DNA of 64,000 bases from Leptospira koniambonensis (GTDB lineage Bacteria > Spirochaetota > Leptospiria > Leptospirales > Leptospiraceae): NCBI RefSeq assembly GCF_004769555.1, contig NZ_RQFY01000004.1, positions 1,426,001-1,490,000 of the forward strand. Direction: 5' to 3'. Position 1 is the first letter of the stretch. Every line of letters begins with the position of its first letter. The notes beneath the pieces are model-generated. The model was not told the origin of the DNA. It was given only the letters and a program-made list of their open reading frames with translations, and searched no databases. A program made the translations under genes and the position numbers. Of the stretch, positions 8,948-17,000 are shown piece after piece.

Positions 8948-9256
8948 ATGGCAACGCCTATGTTTCGCAGAATGCCGCGAAAATTAGAAGAAGTTTTGGG
9001 TGATAATGGAACGGATGAATTTGTGGACTTTATCAACGATTCTTTTGCAGCTAATAAGGAGAATGTAATGGAACTTGTTTTCGAAAGATTTGAAAAGAGA
9101 CTCTCGGAAGAATTAAACGCATTTCGAGCCGAATATAAAGCGGATATTGCGGAATTACGATTAGAAATTCACAAACTTTTATCGATTCAGACTAGATGGA
9201 TGTTGGGTGCAATTGTAGCTTTGACCGGAATTTTTTCCATTATAACAAAAATGTAA
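8948..9256 (+). CDS. Small coiled-coil protein with C-terminal membrane anchor
   Basis: The 102-aa protein has an acidic N-terminal helical part ('RKLEEVLGDNGTDEFVDFINDSF'), a coiled-coil stretch of charged heptads at about residues 45-80, and one C-terminal membrane span ('WMLGAIVALTGIFSIITKM') ending at the last residues. This tail-anchored coiled-coil layout resembles the DUF1640/CCDC90 type of small proteins, which are often multicopy in leptospires; the function is unknown. A strong AAGGAG lies eight bases before the ATG. The 3' end is only 15 bp from the convergent PfpI gene. Confidence 0.75.
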   Translation: MATPMFRRMPRKLEEVLGDNGTDEFVDFINDSFAANKENVMELVFERFEKRLSEELNAFRAEYKADIAELRLEIHKLLSIQTRWMLGAIVALTGIFSIITKM

Positions 9257-9271
9257 ATTCATGAAAGGGTT

Positions 9272-9967
9272 TCAAGGTTTGGAAAGTCTTTGGATAGACC
9301 TGGCGGCGATCTCTTTTCTAAGATCTTGGGCCTTTTTCTTAGAATTTATAGTTTCTGACACAAGGTCTGGATTTGCTATACTAGGATGTCCACTTAGGAA
9401 TGGAGGTTTAGGATTGTATTCTATCATAAGTTGGATTTCTTCCGCGGCTTTTTGCCCTTGGATCTCTGCCACAACCTGGAGGGCAAAATCAATCCCAGCA
9501 GTGACTCCACCTCCGGTAATTCGGTCTCGGTCTATGATTACTCTATCTTCTTTCACATCAATTTCTGGAAAAAGTTTTAGCACATCCAGAGAGAGCCAAT
9601 GTGTGGTTGCTTTGTATCCGTTTAATAAACCTGCGGCCGCTAAAACTAAAGAGCCGGTGCATACAGAACTAACGTATTTCGAGGATTTTGATTTTTCTCT
9701 CAGCCAGTTCAGGATCTTCTCATTTTCCATGAGTCGATTCACTCCGAGTCCACCCGGAATTAAGATCAAATCCAAATCTATATTTTCATCTAAACTTTTA
9801 TCTGGAAGAATGAAAAGCCCTCTTTCAGATGGAATTGGTTCCTTCGTTTCGGCGATTACATAAACTTTGGAATCTTTCATTCTGGAAAATACTTCATAAG
9901 GACCTACAAAATCCAGTGGGGTCAGATCCGGAAAGATAAGTAATCCTATATTGAACGGTTCTTGCAT
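9272..9967 (-). CDS. DJ-1/PfpI family protein, isonitrile hydratase-like
   Basis: The 231-aa protein has the 'PDLTPLDFVGPYEVFSRM' N-terminal pattern, the 'LILIPGGLGV' loop and the nucleophile motif 'SVCTGSLVLAAAGLLNGYKATTHW' with Cys103. These are hallmarks of the ThiJ/PfpI subgroup that includes isonitrile hydratase (InhA) and the N-terminal half of GlxA-type AraC regulators. It lacks an AraC C-terminus, so it is a stand-alone enzyme. The substrate is not shown by the sequence. It is a different subgroup from the PfpI protein at 2071 (CTG elbow here, CHG there). Confidence 0.87.
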   Translation of the reverse strand: MQEPFNIGLLIFPDLTPLDFVGPYEVFSRMKDSKVYVIAETKEPIPSERGLFILPDKSLDENIDLDLILIPGGLGVNRLMENEKILNWLREKSKSSKYVSSVCTGSLVLAAAGLLNGYKATTHWLSLDVLKLFPEIDVKEDRVIIDRDRITGGGVTAGIDFALQVVAEIQGQKAAEEIQLMIEYNPKPPFLSGHPSIANPDLVSETINSKKKAQDLRKEIAARSIQRLSKP

Positions 9968-10034
9968 ACATATATGGGATACGGTTAGAAAAAGTCTTCA
10001 AGTCGAATTCGAAGTAAAAAATTTAAGGAGTGAG

Positions 10035-10064
10035 ATGGAAACCTTTCTCAGGAAATTCAAATGA
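10035..10064 (+). CDS. Possible nine-codon leader peptide upstream of the XRE gene
   Basis: A near-ideal AAGGAG (10025-10030) precedes an ATG that opens nine codons (METFLRKFK) and then stops, about 105 bp before the XRE regulator. A further ATG overlaps its stop in ATGA fashion but closes after five codons. It could be a regulatory leader or simply chance; there is no comparative evidence. Confidence 0.2.
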   Translation: METFLRKFK

Positions 10065-10169
10065 ATAGAAGAAGGTGAACTAATTGATAAATATCTGGGA
10101 GATTTTAAGGGGGCCTTCTTAATATCCTGATTTGGTATATTCTGAATTGGGAAGTAGAATTAAGACAGC

Positions 10170-10466
10170 TTGGCTAAAACAATCTACACCGAAGAATATA
10201 AGATTTTCCAAAAATTGCTAAAAAAAGCTCGGGAAGAGGCAGGCCTTACCCAAGTGGATGTTGCCGAGGCACTTAAAGCACCCCAATCTTTCATTTCAAA
10301 AATTGAGGCCGGAGACAGAAGGATAGACGTTATCGAATTCTGGAATCTGGCAAAACTTTATAAAAAGCCAGTAGACTTCTTTTTCAAGTTTGATGATAAA
10401 GCAGAACTCAGATCCAAGAAGAAGTCCCTAAAAGCTGCAAGTTCTACCAAGAAAAAATCTAAGTAA
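10170..10466 (+). CDS. XRE-family helix-turn-helix regulator
   Basis: The 98-aa protein has a Cro/CI HTH at about residues 10-70: 'LKKAREEAGLTQVDVAEALKAPQSFISKIEAGDRRIDVIEFWNLA'. It is followed by 'KPVDFFFKF' and a Lys/Ser-rich tail that may add non-specific DNA contacts. The start is a TTG (10170), the only start that gives the full HTH. It has no adjacent toxin gene, so an antitoxin role is not supported. Targets are unknown. The gene is separated from its neighbours by more than 110 bp on each side. Confidence 0.85.
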   Translation: MAKTIYTEEYKIFQKLLKKAREEAGLTQVDVAEALKAPQSFISKIEAGDRRIDVIEFWNLAKLYKKPVDFFFKFDDKAELRSKKKSLKAASSTKKKSK

Positions 10467-10580
10467 TTTTTCTTTTCGATCTGTTGGACCTCCAACGATC
10501 TATCTTTCTTATATAGAAAAGAATAGCCAAGAACAACAGTCCTTCTAAAAAATTCCAATTGCCTTCAGGCAAAAAGCTAA

Positions 10581-11585
10581 ATGAAACCGAATCGAACTTT
10601 GCTCCCTTGGACTTACTGGGTCGCCCTGATCATAACCGCATTTCTTTCCTTTTGGATCGGAAGGCTTGGTTTAAAGAATATGGATATACCTTTTTCTGAT
10701 ACTGGTCCGGAACAAGAAAACATCTCAGATTCTCATTATTTTGCCAGACCTCGACTTATTCTAAAAAACGTTCGGTTTTATTGGCAGAAGGATATTTTCG
10801 TAGAAGCGGATCGTCTTTCTTTGGAAGCAATTCCAAAATATGGAGAAATTCTACCTTTTGATCGACCTGATCATTTTACTCTCAAGATCTTAAACGGAAA
10901 TATCAAGATCTCTTTTGAGAGTCTGGAAAAACTGATTAACGGAAGATTATTCTCTTTTCCGGAATCTACCCTTCGTAAAATAAAACTTCGCCCTATTTTT
11001 CATAACGGTATATGGAAACTTAAGATTTCGGGAGAGGTCAAATTAGTAGTTTGGGTATCCTTCGACGGGATTGCTACTGTAAAGATTGATCCGGAATCCG
11101 GTAAGATTTTGGTTGAGAATGAATCTGTCAGAGCATTATTAAATCCTTATACAAAAGAACTTTTAAATACAGTTGGTGTGTCTATCGAGGATTTGGTCCG
11201 TTTTCCTAAAGGAAAAGGTTTGGTCTTTTATGGAAACAAGGTATTCTTTGAGCCGTTTTCGGTTTTTCCAGACCCAGGGGTAGAGGGTAAGATCAAAGAA
11301 CTCAAATTGGATGAGAACGCGTTAGATATCGAGTTTATTGCGGAACAAGAGGTTCCATCTCCTAAAACAAATTCCAAAAATTATATTTATGTAACCGGCG
11401 GAAAATTACTCTTCGGAGGGATTCAAGTTCATCAGGGTAGGGTCTTACTCCAAGACAGAGAAGAATCTTCCCTGTTTGAATTCTGCTTTTCAGAATATAA
11501 AAAAGCTTTGTCTCTCTCTAATGTAAAGATGGAGGAAGACGGACGTATCCTCATCTTCATGCCTGATTCTCCTCCTCTTGAATGA
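10581..11585 (+). CDS. Single-span membrane-anchored protein of unknown function
   Basis: The 334-aa protein has one N-terminal membrane span ('WTYWVALIITAFLSFWIG') and a long beta-rich extracytoplasmic part with repeated short amphipathic strands ('FTLKILNGNIKISFESLEKLINGRLFSFPESTLRKIKLRP'). The layout is like AsmA- or LmeA/DUF2993-type lipid-binding proteins, but this is a pattern impression and no motif is decisive. It stands alone, with no gene overlap on either side. Confidence 0.6.
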   Translation: MKPNRTLLPWTYWVALIITAFLSFWIGRLGLKNMDIPFSDTGPEQENISDSHYFARPRLILKNVRFYWQKDIFVEADRLSLEAIPKYGEILPFDRPDHFTLKILNGNIKISFESLEKLINGRLFSFPESTLRKIKLRPIFHNGIWKLKISGEVKLVVWVSFDGIATVKIDPESGKILVENESVRALLNPYTKELLNTVGVSIEDLVRFPKGKGLVFYGNKVFFEPFSVFPDPGVEGKIKELKLDENALDIEFIAEQEVPSPKTNSKNYIYVTGGKLLFGGIQVHQGRVLLQDREESSLFEFCFSEYKKALSLSNVKMEEDGRILIFMPDSPPLE

Positions 11586-11681
11586 TTCTCTTTATAAATA
11601 AAATATTTCCAATCTAACAAAAACTTATAAAATCCGGAACGTTCTTATTCGAACTCGGTCCTCTTATTGAAGAGGATGTTT

Positions 11682-12188
11682 ATGAATATTTTCACTTCCA
11701 AATTTACATCTGTTTCTTTTTACGTTAGGAGCGGCTTGCTTCTTTTCGTGATTTTTTTAGCGAGTTGTATTTCTCCTCAGTACACAGTTGGAGGAGGAAA
11801 TCCTTATCCTTCTGACTTTGTTTATAAAGGAGATCTTTTTGGATTACAAACTTGTTTGAGGTCAGGTTATTCTGTAGATACTAGAGATCCATTTACTAGA
11901 AATTTTACTCCTTTGATGATCGCGGCAAGAGAAGGAGAAGTGGAGATCGCAGAATTTTTAGTTAGAAGCGGTGCAGATATCAATGCCAAAACTAGGGACG
12001 GTCATACTGCTCTAATGATGGCCGTTTATAATCGGAACTTGGATATAGTAAAACTTCTTCTGAAGAATGGAGCGAATGTACATATCAAAAGTAAACAAGG
12101 GCATACTGCATTTTCGGAAGCAAGTTTAGAAGAAGCGATCCAGATCAAAGAGTTACTTCTTCCTTATGAGATCGGTCCAAAAAGATGA
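11682..12188 (+). CDS. Ankyrin-repeat lipoprotein
   Basis: The 168-aa lipoprotein (lipobox 'IFLASC') has about three ankyrin repeats in residues 55-160. The clear ones are 'NFTPLMIAAREGEVEIAEFLVRSGADINAK' (in two parts: TPLMIAAREGEVEIAEFLV and RSGADINAK) and 'GHTALMMAVYNRNLDIVKLLLKNGANVHIK'. Ankyrin repeats bind other proteins; a lipidated, exported ankyrin protein probably scaffolds envelope partners. The start at 11682 is chosen because GAAGAGG lies six bases upstream; TTG 11667 and ATG 11676 are in frame but badly spaced. Its stop overlaps the next start in ATGA, so the two lipoproteins are coupled. Confidence 0.85.
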   Translation: MNIFTSKFTSVSFYVRSGLLLFVIFLASCISPQYTVGGGNPYPSDFVYKGDLFGLQTCLRSGYSVDTRDPFTRNFTPLMIAAREGEVEIAEFLVRSGADINAKTRDGHTALMMAVYNRNLDIVKLLLKNGANVHIKSKQGHTAFSEASLEEAIQIKELLLPYEIGPKR

Positions 12189-12520
12189 AATCGGCATTTC
12201 TGATCGTTCTTGTTTTTCTTTTTTTGGGATCTTGTATGAATGATGATCGTTGTGTAGGAGACTGCGATAAAAACTTTTCCATATGCCTACTGGTCGCGGG
12301 CAATGAAAATTCTCTAGGGATAGGATTCATTTGCAAAGTAATCTGCGATGATTGCAAATCAGACTGTCATCGGGTAACTTCTTCAGGAAGAACAACAAGC
12401 ACTTCGAGAGGCGGCTCTTCTGGAGGAGGAGGTGGCGGCGGTGGTAGTTCAGGAGGTGATGGTGGGGGAGGCGGAGGCCACGGTGGAGGTGGTCATGGAG
12501 GAAGCGGAATTATATTCTAA
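12185..12520 (+). CDS. Cysteine-rich lipoprotein with Gly/Ser/His-rich tail
   Basis: The 111-aa product has the signal peptide MKSAFLIVLVFLFLGSC with a clean lipobox. A short domain follows with eight Cys residues ('DRCVGDCDKNFSICLL', 'FICKVICDDCKSDCH'), likely disulphide- or metal-linked. The last 40 residues are almost only Gly, Ser, Thr, Asp and His, with GGHGGGGHGG near the end, a low-complexity tail able to bind metal ions or act as a flexible linker. It is coupled by a four-base overlap to the ankyrin lipoprotein. The Cys domain recalls the secreted protein at 123-599. The function is unknown. Confidence 0.75.
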   Translation: MKSAFLIVLVFLFLGSCMNDDRCVGDCDKNFSICLLVAGNENSLGIGFICKVICDDCKSDCHRVTSSGRTTSTSRGGSSGGGGGGGGSSGGDGGGGGGHGGGGHGGSGIIF

Positions 12521-12595
12521 ATTTCCAATCAAAAAGAAATGTCCGGATCCGGATAAGAATGAGATATTAGGATCGAAAAGGATTTTACTCAAAGA

Positions 12596-12976
12596 ATGAA
12601 ACGATCCGCTTCCGGAAATATTTTTCAAATTGTCACGAATCTTTTAATTGTTTCGGTTTGGTTTGTGAATGGGCTCGTTTGTAAGGTTTTGGATTTGGTT
12701 CCTAGGCATCGTGAAATCGTAGCGAGAATTTTAGGAGCCGAATTTTCTTGGATCTTAACCAAACTAATTGGAGTTTCGGAAATTCTAATGGCGATTTGGA
12801 TATTAAGCGGGATTCGACCTGTATTTAATGTTTGGGCACAAATCACAATCGTAATGGTCATGAATGTTTTAGAATTCTTTTTAGTTCCCGATCTACTTTT
12901 ATGGGGAAGGGCGAATATACTGTTCGCTTCTACATTCTGTATTTTTGTCTTATATTCGCATAAGAATAAACCCTAA
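12596..12976 (+). CDS. DoxX-like integral membrane protein
   Basis: The 126-aa protein has four membrane spans and the DoxX-like (DoxX_3) pattern 'WFVNGLVCKVLDLVPRHREIVARIL' in the first half and 'GVSEILMAIWILSG' in the middle. DoxX-type proteins are small membrane proteins often tied to redox or oxidative-stress functions, but the exact role here is unknown. It is the first gene of a tight four-gene unit; the next start is seven bases downstream. Confidence 0.78.
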   Translation: MKRSASGNIFQIVTNLLIVSVWFVNGLVCKVLDLVPRHREIVARILGAEFSWILTKLIGVSEILMAIWILSGIRPVFNVWAQITIVMVMNVLEFFLVPDLLLWGRANILFASTFCIFVLYSHKNKP

Positions 12977-12983
12977 GGTTTTT

Positions 12984-13724
12984 ATGTTTTCCTTTCTGAA
13001 AAAACATCCCTTTGCTGTTCAGGCATTTTTCGAAAGTTCGACCGTCCTGACTTTTGCATTACCTAAAGAAAAACTTGCCTCTATGATCCCAGAATGTTTA
13101 GAGTTAGATACATTCGAAGATCGTTATGCGTTTATTGCAGTAGCTTTGGTGAAGACAAAAAAGTTAAGACCTAAAGGATTTCCTGAATTCATGGGTAGTG
13201 ATTTTTTTCTAATCGGATATCGTATTTTTGTAAAATATCTTACGAATACCAATCGGAGACTTAGGGGGTTGTATATTCTGAAATCCGAAACGGATAAAAG
13301 GAGAATGCAATTCTTTGGAAGTATATTCACGAGTTATAATTATTCATTGGCTAATATTACCCAAAAATATCAGGAAGACAGAGTGGAAATCAGATCCGAT
13401 CTTTCCGGTTTTCGAATCATTACTTCTGATTCTGGCGAGAATATTCCTCTCCCGGAAACTTCTCCTTTTAAAGATTGGAAAGAAGCTCGAAAATTTGCCG
13501 GTCCCATGCCGTTTACTTTTACTTATGATCCCCAAAAACGTCAGGTCTTATTGATAGAAGGAGTCAGACAAAATTGGACTCCGGAACCTATTCGAATTTT
13601 AGAATATAATATCCCTTTTTTAAAGGAGAAAGGTTTAGAAGAGGCTATTCTTGCGAATTCGTTTATTATCAGGAATGTTCCATATTATTGGAAAAAAGGA
13701 AAGGTGGAATTTTGGAAACCTTAA
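12984..13724 (+). CDS. DUF2071-like protein (acetoacetate decarboxylase-like fold)
   Basis: The 246-aa protein has features of the DUF2071/YqjF family: 'SSTVLTFALPKEKLASMIPECLELDTFEDRYAFIAVALVKTKKLRP' (seen in pieces at residues 17-62), an 'RRLRGLYILKSETDK' stretch and a beta-rich core. The family shares the acetoacetate decarboxylase-like beta barrel; no activity is established. The start ATG 12984 is chosen for TAAGG six bases upstream. Its 3' end overlaps the methyltransferase start, which suggests coupled translation. Confidence 0.75.
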   Translation: MFSFLKKHPFAVQAFFESSTVLTFALPKEKLASMIPECLELDTFEDRYAFIAVALVKTKKLRPKGFPEFMGSDFFLIGYRIFVKYLTNTNRRLRGLYILKSETDKRRMQFFGSIFTSYNYSLANITQKYQEDRVEIRSDLSGFRIITSDSGENIPLPETSPFKDWKEARKFAGPMPFTFTYDPQKRQVLLIEGVRQNWTPEPIRILEYNIPFLKEKGLEEAILANSFIIRNVPYYWKKGKVEFWKP

Positions 13725-14473
13725 GAGGTACTTACCAAGGAGTCTGGAATGTTGTCAGATTCAATTGGCATTACTATGCAATTTCCTTCTTTATACTTTT
13801 TGGGTCCGTTTCGATATCCGCTTTATTACCTAAGCTTCAGTACTTCTTTTATTCTTTCGGATTTTGCGGATTCATATTAATTTTCATTACGTTAGCAGTT
13901 ACTCATCATATTTATGACAGATCCAATTTGTATGAATTAAATTGGTTAAACGATTGGATCGACGGCTCAGAAAAAACGATCCTGAATGTGCATGCTGGTT
14001 TTGACGAAACTAGTCATTTATTAAAGAATAAGTTTCCAAATTCGGAACTTATAGTCTTTGATTTTTACGATCCTAAACTACATACCGAAGTTTCTATAAA
14101 AAGAGCGAGAAAAGTTTATCCTCCATTTCCTGGTACGAAAAAAATTTCTACTTCTTACTTTCCGTTGGAAGATGGATCCCTTGATTGTATTTTTATAATT
14201 TTGAGTGCTCATGAGATCAGGAATGATCGTGAAAGAGGGATCTTTTTTTTGGAACTAAAACGAGTCTTAAAACCTAATGGAAAAATTGTAGTAACAGAAC
14301 ATTTGCGGGATACGGCGAATTTCCTGGTTTATTTCATTGGCTTTTTTCATTTTTTTTCCAAAACTTCTTGGTTAGAGACATTTGCGAACGCAGGTTTGAT
14401 ACAAATTGGAGAAAAAAAGATTACCCGATTTATCCGGACTTTTATACTTCAGAAGAATGGAATTACATTATAA
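13712..14473 (+). CDS. Membrane-anchored class I SAM methyltransferase-like protein
   Basis: The 253-aa protein starts with two membrane spans (residues ~20-65) and continues into a Rossmann-like domain: 'KTILNVHAGFDETSHLL' is motif I in altered form, 'ELIVFDFYDP' gives the acidic end of strand beta2, 'SLDCIFIILSAHEIR' is the motif IV/post region and 'ELKRVLKPNGKIVVTEHLRD' is the typical end of the UbiE/Methyltransf_11 domain. The GxGxG loop is degenerate (VHAGF), so activity is not certain. The start is a TTG at 13712 with AAGGTGG just upstream; TTG 13688 is an alternative. It overlaps both neighbours. Confidence 0.75.
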   Translation: METLRGTYQGVWNVVRFNWHYYAISFFILFGSVSISALLPKLQYFFYSFGFCGFILIFITLAVTHHIYDRSNLYELNWLNDWIDGSEKTILNVHAGFDETSHLLKNKFPNSELIVFDFYDPKLHTEVSIKRARKVYPPFPGTKKISTSYFPLEDGSLDCIFIILSAHEIRNDRERGIFFLELKRVLKPNGKIVVTEHLRDTANFLVYFIGFFHFFSKTSWLETFANAGLIQIGEKKITRFIRTFILQKNGITL

Positions 14474-14861
14474 AATCATAGGTTCTATCTTGATCTCTTT
14501 AGCCTCAGTGCATGTCATTTTTCCTAGATACTTTCAATGGAAAAAAGAACTTTCATCCCTAAGCTTAATCAATAGGCAGATGTTCTACGTTCATACATTC
14601 TTTATCGTGCTAACAGTCTTTTTGATGGGATTACTTTGTGTGACATCTTCTTCAGAATTAATACACACAGAGCTCGGTAGAAAAATTTCTTTCGGATTAT
14701 TTATCTTTTGGGGGATTCGCGCCTTAATCCAATTTTTCGGATATTCTTCCGAGTTATGGAAAGGTAAAAAGTTGGAAACTACGGTGCATATAGTATTCAG
14801 CTTTCTTTGGATTTATTTTAGCGTTATCTTCTTCTTATCTTGTTTTGCGATTGGGATTTAA
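14457..14861 (+). CDS. Four-span membrane protein of unknown function
   Basis: The 134-aa protein has four hydrophobic segments ('IIGSILISLASVHVIFP', 'VHTFFIVLTVFLMGLLCV', 'ISFGLFIFWGIRALIQFF', 'IVFSFLWIYFSVIFFLSCF'). The start ATG 14457 lies inside the methyltransferase 3' end with AGAAGA directly upstream; the frame is open further 5' but without a better start. It closes the DoxX/DUF2071/methyltransferase/membrane-protein unit. The family is not recognised. Confidence 0.7.
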   Translation: MELHYKIIGSILISLASVHVIFPRYFQWKKELSSLSLINRQMFYVHTFFIVLTVFLMGLLCVTSSSELIHTELGRKISFGLFIFWGIRALIQFFGYSSELWKGKKLETTVHIVFSFLWIYFSVIFFLSCFAIGI

Positions 14862-14894
14862 AACAAAAAAGGAAACCGAGTCTCCTCGGTTTCC
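14861..14894 (-). terminator. Terminator of the minus-strand fatty-acid hydroxylase, perhaps shared
   Basis: A perfect 10-bp stem (14871-14880 with 14885-14894, loop TCTC) has an A-rich run on its left side, which reads TTTTTTGTTTT downstream of the stem on the minus strand. It lies between two convergent genes. On the plus strand it lacks a T-run, so it mainly serves the minus-strand gene. Confidence 0.85.
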
Positions 14895-14942
14895 AGTTTG
14901 AGCTATTATGAAAATTTTAAATTCTGATTCTTAAAGAAAAAA

Positions 14943-15782
14943 CTACTTCGCAAATCCGATCTCAGCACCAACTGAATTTTTCTCGTAACCTTCCTTCTTC
15001 TCTGCTACTTCATCAAAATAGGTTTCGTAATTCGGGAAATTTGTTCCCATAATCCTATCCCAGAAATTAAAATAGAGACTGTAATTCCCGTGAAACTTTT
15101 GGTGATGAAGGTTATGATGGGTAGAAGTATTGATCCATTTTGTGATTGGATGACTTGCCCAACCTTTTGGGAAAAATTCATATCCTAAATGCCACCAAAC
15201 ATTCATTATCATCGCATAGAATGTATGGAATATAAATACTCCGAAATGGATCGGAACCAGGCTAATGAATGGCACTACATAGATTGCTTCTAGAAAAGCT
15301 TCTGCCCAATGAAAATTATAAGCGGCTAAAGGAGAAGGGTTTACAGATTTATGATGGATTGCATGCACAAAGGTATAAACTTTTTTGTGATGCATTAACC
15401 TATGAGCCCAATAGAACCAAGTCTCGTGCCAGATTGTGATCAAGATATAACTTAGGACCGCGTAAGCCCAACCTCTTTCGGAGATATCGAAGTAAAGTGC
15501 TCTCGGAAGATATCCTAATTTTTGAAGGCTGAAAGAGATTACTGCAACCAAACTGAACATTACCATTGTAACTGCAGATTGTTTGATCTCGTATACTACC
15601 TTCTCCCATTTTGGGAAATTTTTCTGGATCCTATATTTCTCGAAGTATCCTTTTTTCCAAACCCAGAATATAAAGAATGCAAGTCCTGCTAAAGGATAGT
15701 ATCTAATAAAGTTCATTGAAAGTTGGAATAGTCCGAAATTCCGAACACATTCCCAACCGAAATCACAAGCGTTGATTGCCAT
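14943..15782 (-). CDS. Sterol desaturase / fatty-acid hydroxylase family protein (copy 1)
   Basis: The 279-aa membrane enzyme has four or five spans and the eight-histidine di-iron signature: 'HETWFYWAHRLMHHKK', 'HAIHHKSVNPSPLAAYNFHW' and 'THHNLHHQKFHG'. This family uses O2 and a di-iron centre to hydroxylate or desaturate fatty acyl chains or sterols in the membrane. The ATG is preceded by CGGAGG. A close paralogue of identical length lies at 32081-32920 on the other strand. Substrate and electron donor are not indicated by the neighbours. A strong terminator follows the gene. Confidence 0.9.
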   Translation of the reverse strand: MAINACDFGWECVRNFGLFQLSMNFIRYYPLAGLAFFIFWVWKKGYFEKYRIQKNFPKWEKVVYEIKQSAVTMVMFSLVAVISFSLQKLGYLPRALYFDISERGWAYAVLSYILITIWHETWFYWAHRLMHHKKVYTFVHAIHHKSVNPSPLAAYNFHWAEAFLEAIYVVPFISLVPIHFGVFIFHTFYAMIMNVWWHLGYEFFPKGWASHPITKWINTSTHHNLHHQKFHGNYSLYFNFWDRIMGTNFPNYETYFDEVAEKKEGYEKNSVGAEIGFAK

Positions 15783-15884
15783 TTTTCCTCCGATCTCTGT
15801 ATTCAGTTTACGGTGGATTCAAAAAGAAATCGTCCTCCCCGATCGGAGTGGAATAAAATATACGTCCAGACGGATCGAAACGGA

Positions 15885-17000
15885 CTATTTGGACTTATTT
15901 TTGCGGATCTTATTTCTGTATTCGGATGGCGTAAACCCGGTTTCCTTTCGAAAAACCTCATTAAAAGAGGATTTGGAGCCAAATCCTGAAGAGTAGGCTA
16001 TGGACAATAACACTTCAGCAGGATCAGATTCGATTTTCTTTTTTGCCTCTTCTACCCTGTATTCATTCAATAATTGAAAGAAATTTTTTCCAATTTCATT
16101 GTTCAGATATTCTGAAAGTTGGTGGGTGCTTATCTCTAATTTTCCTGCCAAAAATCCGAGGGTAAGATCTTCCCTTAAGAATACCTTCTCCTTTTGAAAT
16201 AAGTTTTCTAAGTTTTGTTTTATATCTTCTAGGTCTAGACCAACAAGTTGTGAGGCTCTGTATTTTTTTTCTTCTTCTACTACTCTTTGAACTTCTAAGA
16301 AAAATTCAGGAAATCCTTGGCGAAGAATATACAAAGAGCATAAGAAGACCCCGACTAAAGAACCAACTCCTTCTAAACCTCTGATAGATCCTAAAATTAC
16401 GGATATGGATCCATATAATAATATGATCAAAATACAGACGCTTACTCCGAAGATCGTAAGCATTCTCGCATCCTTGTATATAACCGAGAATCGGAAACCC
16501 CAAAACAAACGGAAGAATGTGGATAACAAGAAGGCAAACATCACTCCCATTGTGCTTAGCACTGGGATTTTTAAAAATAATGGAAGGCCAGTTTCCTGAA
16601 GGCTTTTAAGTAATTCGATCTTTTCCGGGCCTCCTGAAAAATAAAAAGGAGACATCCATAGAAATATAACAAGAGCAGGGATCATCTTTAGATAAAATAT
16701 TTTTTTGGACTCCGGCGTGCTTCCCATGGCAAGCAGAAGATAACGTTCTATAAAAGGCCCCATGAGTCCAGACACAGGAAGATGTGTTAGATACAGACTC
16801 GGGAAGAAGATGATCATCTTGCAAGTTAGCAAGAACGCGTGAGTGAGAAAGATCCCTACTAAGAAGAAGATAAAGGCTAATAAGTTTTGTTTTTCTCCTC
16901 TTGGAGAAGAAAAAATTTCTCCCAAGGAAAACAAAAACGCGAGTCCGATCGAAAAGACTAAAAAAAGAGAAGTGTAAGATTGGATCCCAAACTGATTCAT
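15885..17000 (-). CDS. AraC-family regulator with N-terminal membrane domain
   Basis: The 371-aa protein has about seven hydrophobic segments in residues 8-235 and a C-terminal AraC/XylS DNA-binding domain at about residues 265-368: 'LGFLAGKLEISTHQLSEYLNNEIGKNFFQLLNEYRVEEAKK' and 'LLSIAYSSGFGSKSSFNEVFRKETGFTPSEYRNK'. This 7TM-AraC layout suits a regulator that senses a lipid or a membrane signal directly. Its ATG overlaps the vapC stop (ATGA), so it is translated with the toxin-antitoxin pair. The divergence of function from a normal TA locus is notable. Target genes are unknown; the fatty-acid hydroxylase lies immediately downstream, about 100 bp away. Confidence 0.88.
   Translation of the reverse strand: MNQFGIQSYTSLFLVFSIGLAFLFSLGEIFSSPRGEKQNLLAFIFFLVGIFLTHAFLLTCKMIIFFPSLYLTHLPVSGLMGPFIERYLLLAMGSTPESKKIFYLKMIPALVIFLWMSPFYFSGGPEKIELLKSLQETGLPLFLKIPVLSTMGVMFAFLLSTFFRLFWGFRFSVIYKDARMLTIFGVSVCILIILLYGSISVILGSIRGLEGVGSLVGVFLCSLYILRQGFPEFFLEVQRVVEEEKKYRASQLVGLDLEDIKQNLENLFQKEKVFLREDLTLGFLAGKLEISTHQLSEYLNNEIGKNFFQLLNEYRVEEAKKKIESDPAEVLLSIAYSSGFGSKSSFNEVFRKETGFTPSEYRNKIRKNKSK

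Noticed and set aside
9261..9863. 200-codon plus-strand ORF
   Set aside because: Antisense to the well-supported PfpI gene; composition is a mirror of that gene.
10483..10496. GTTGGA-CC-TCCAAC symmetric sequence after the XRE gene
   Set aside because: Loop too small for the full stem and no T-run, so not called a terminator.
12542..12553. 12-bp palindrome TCCGGATCCGGA
   Set aside because: Short and perfect, but no position or partner that suggests a role; could be chance.
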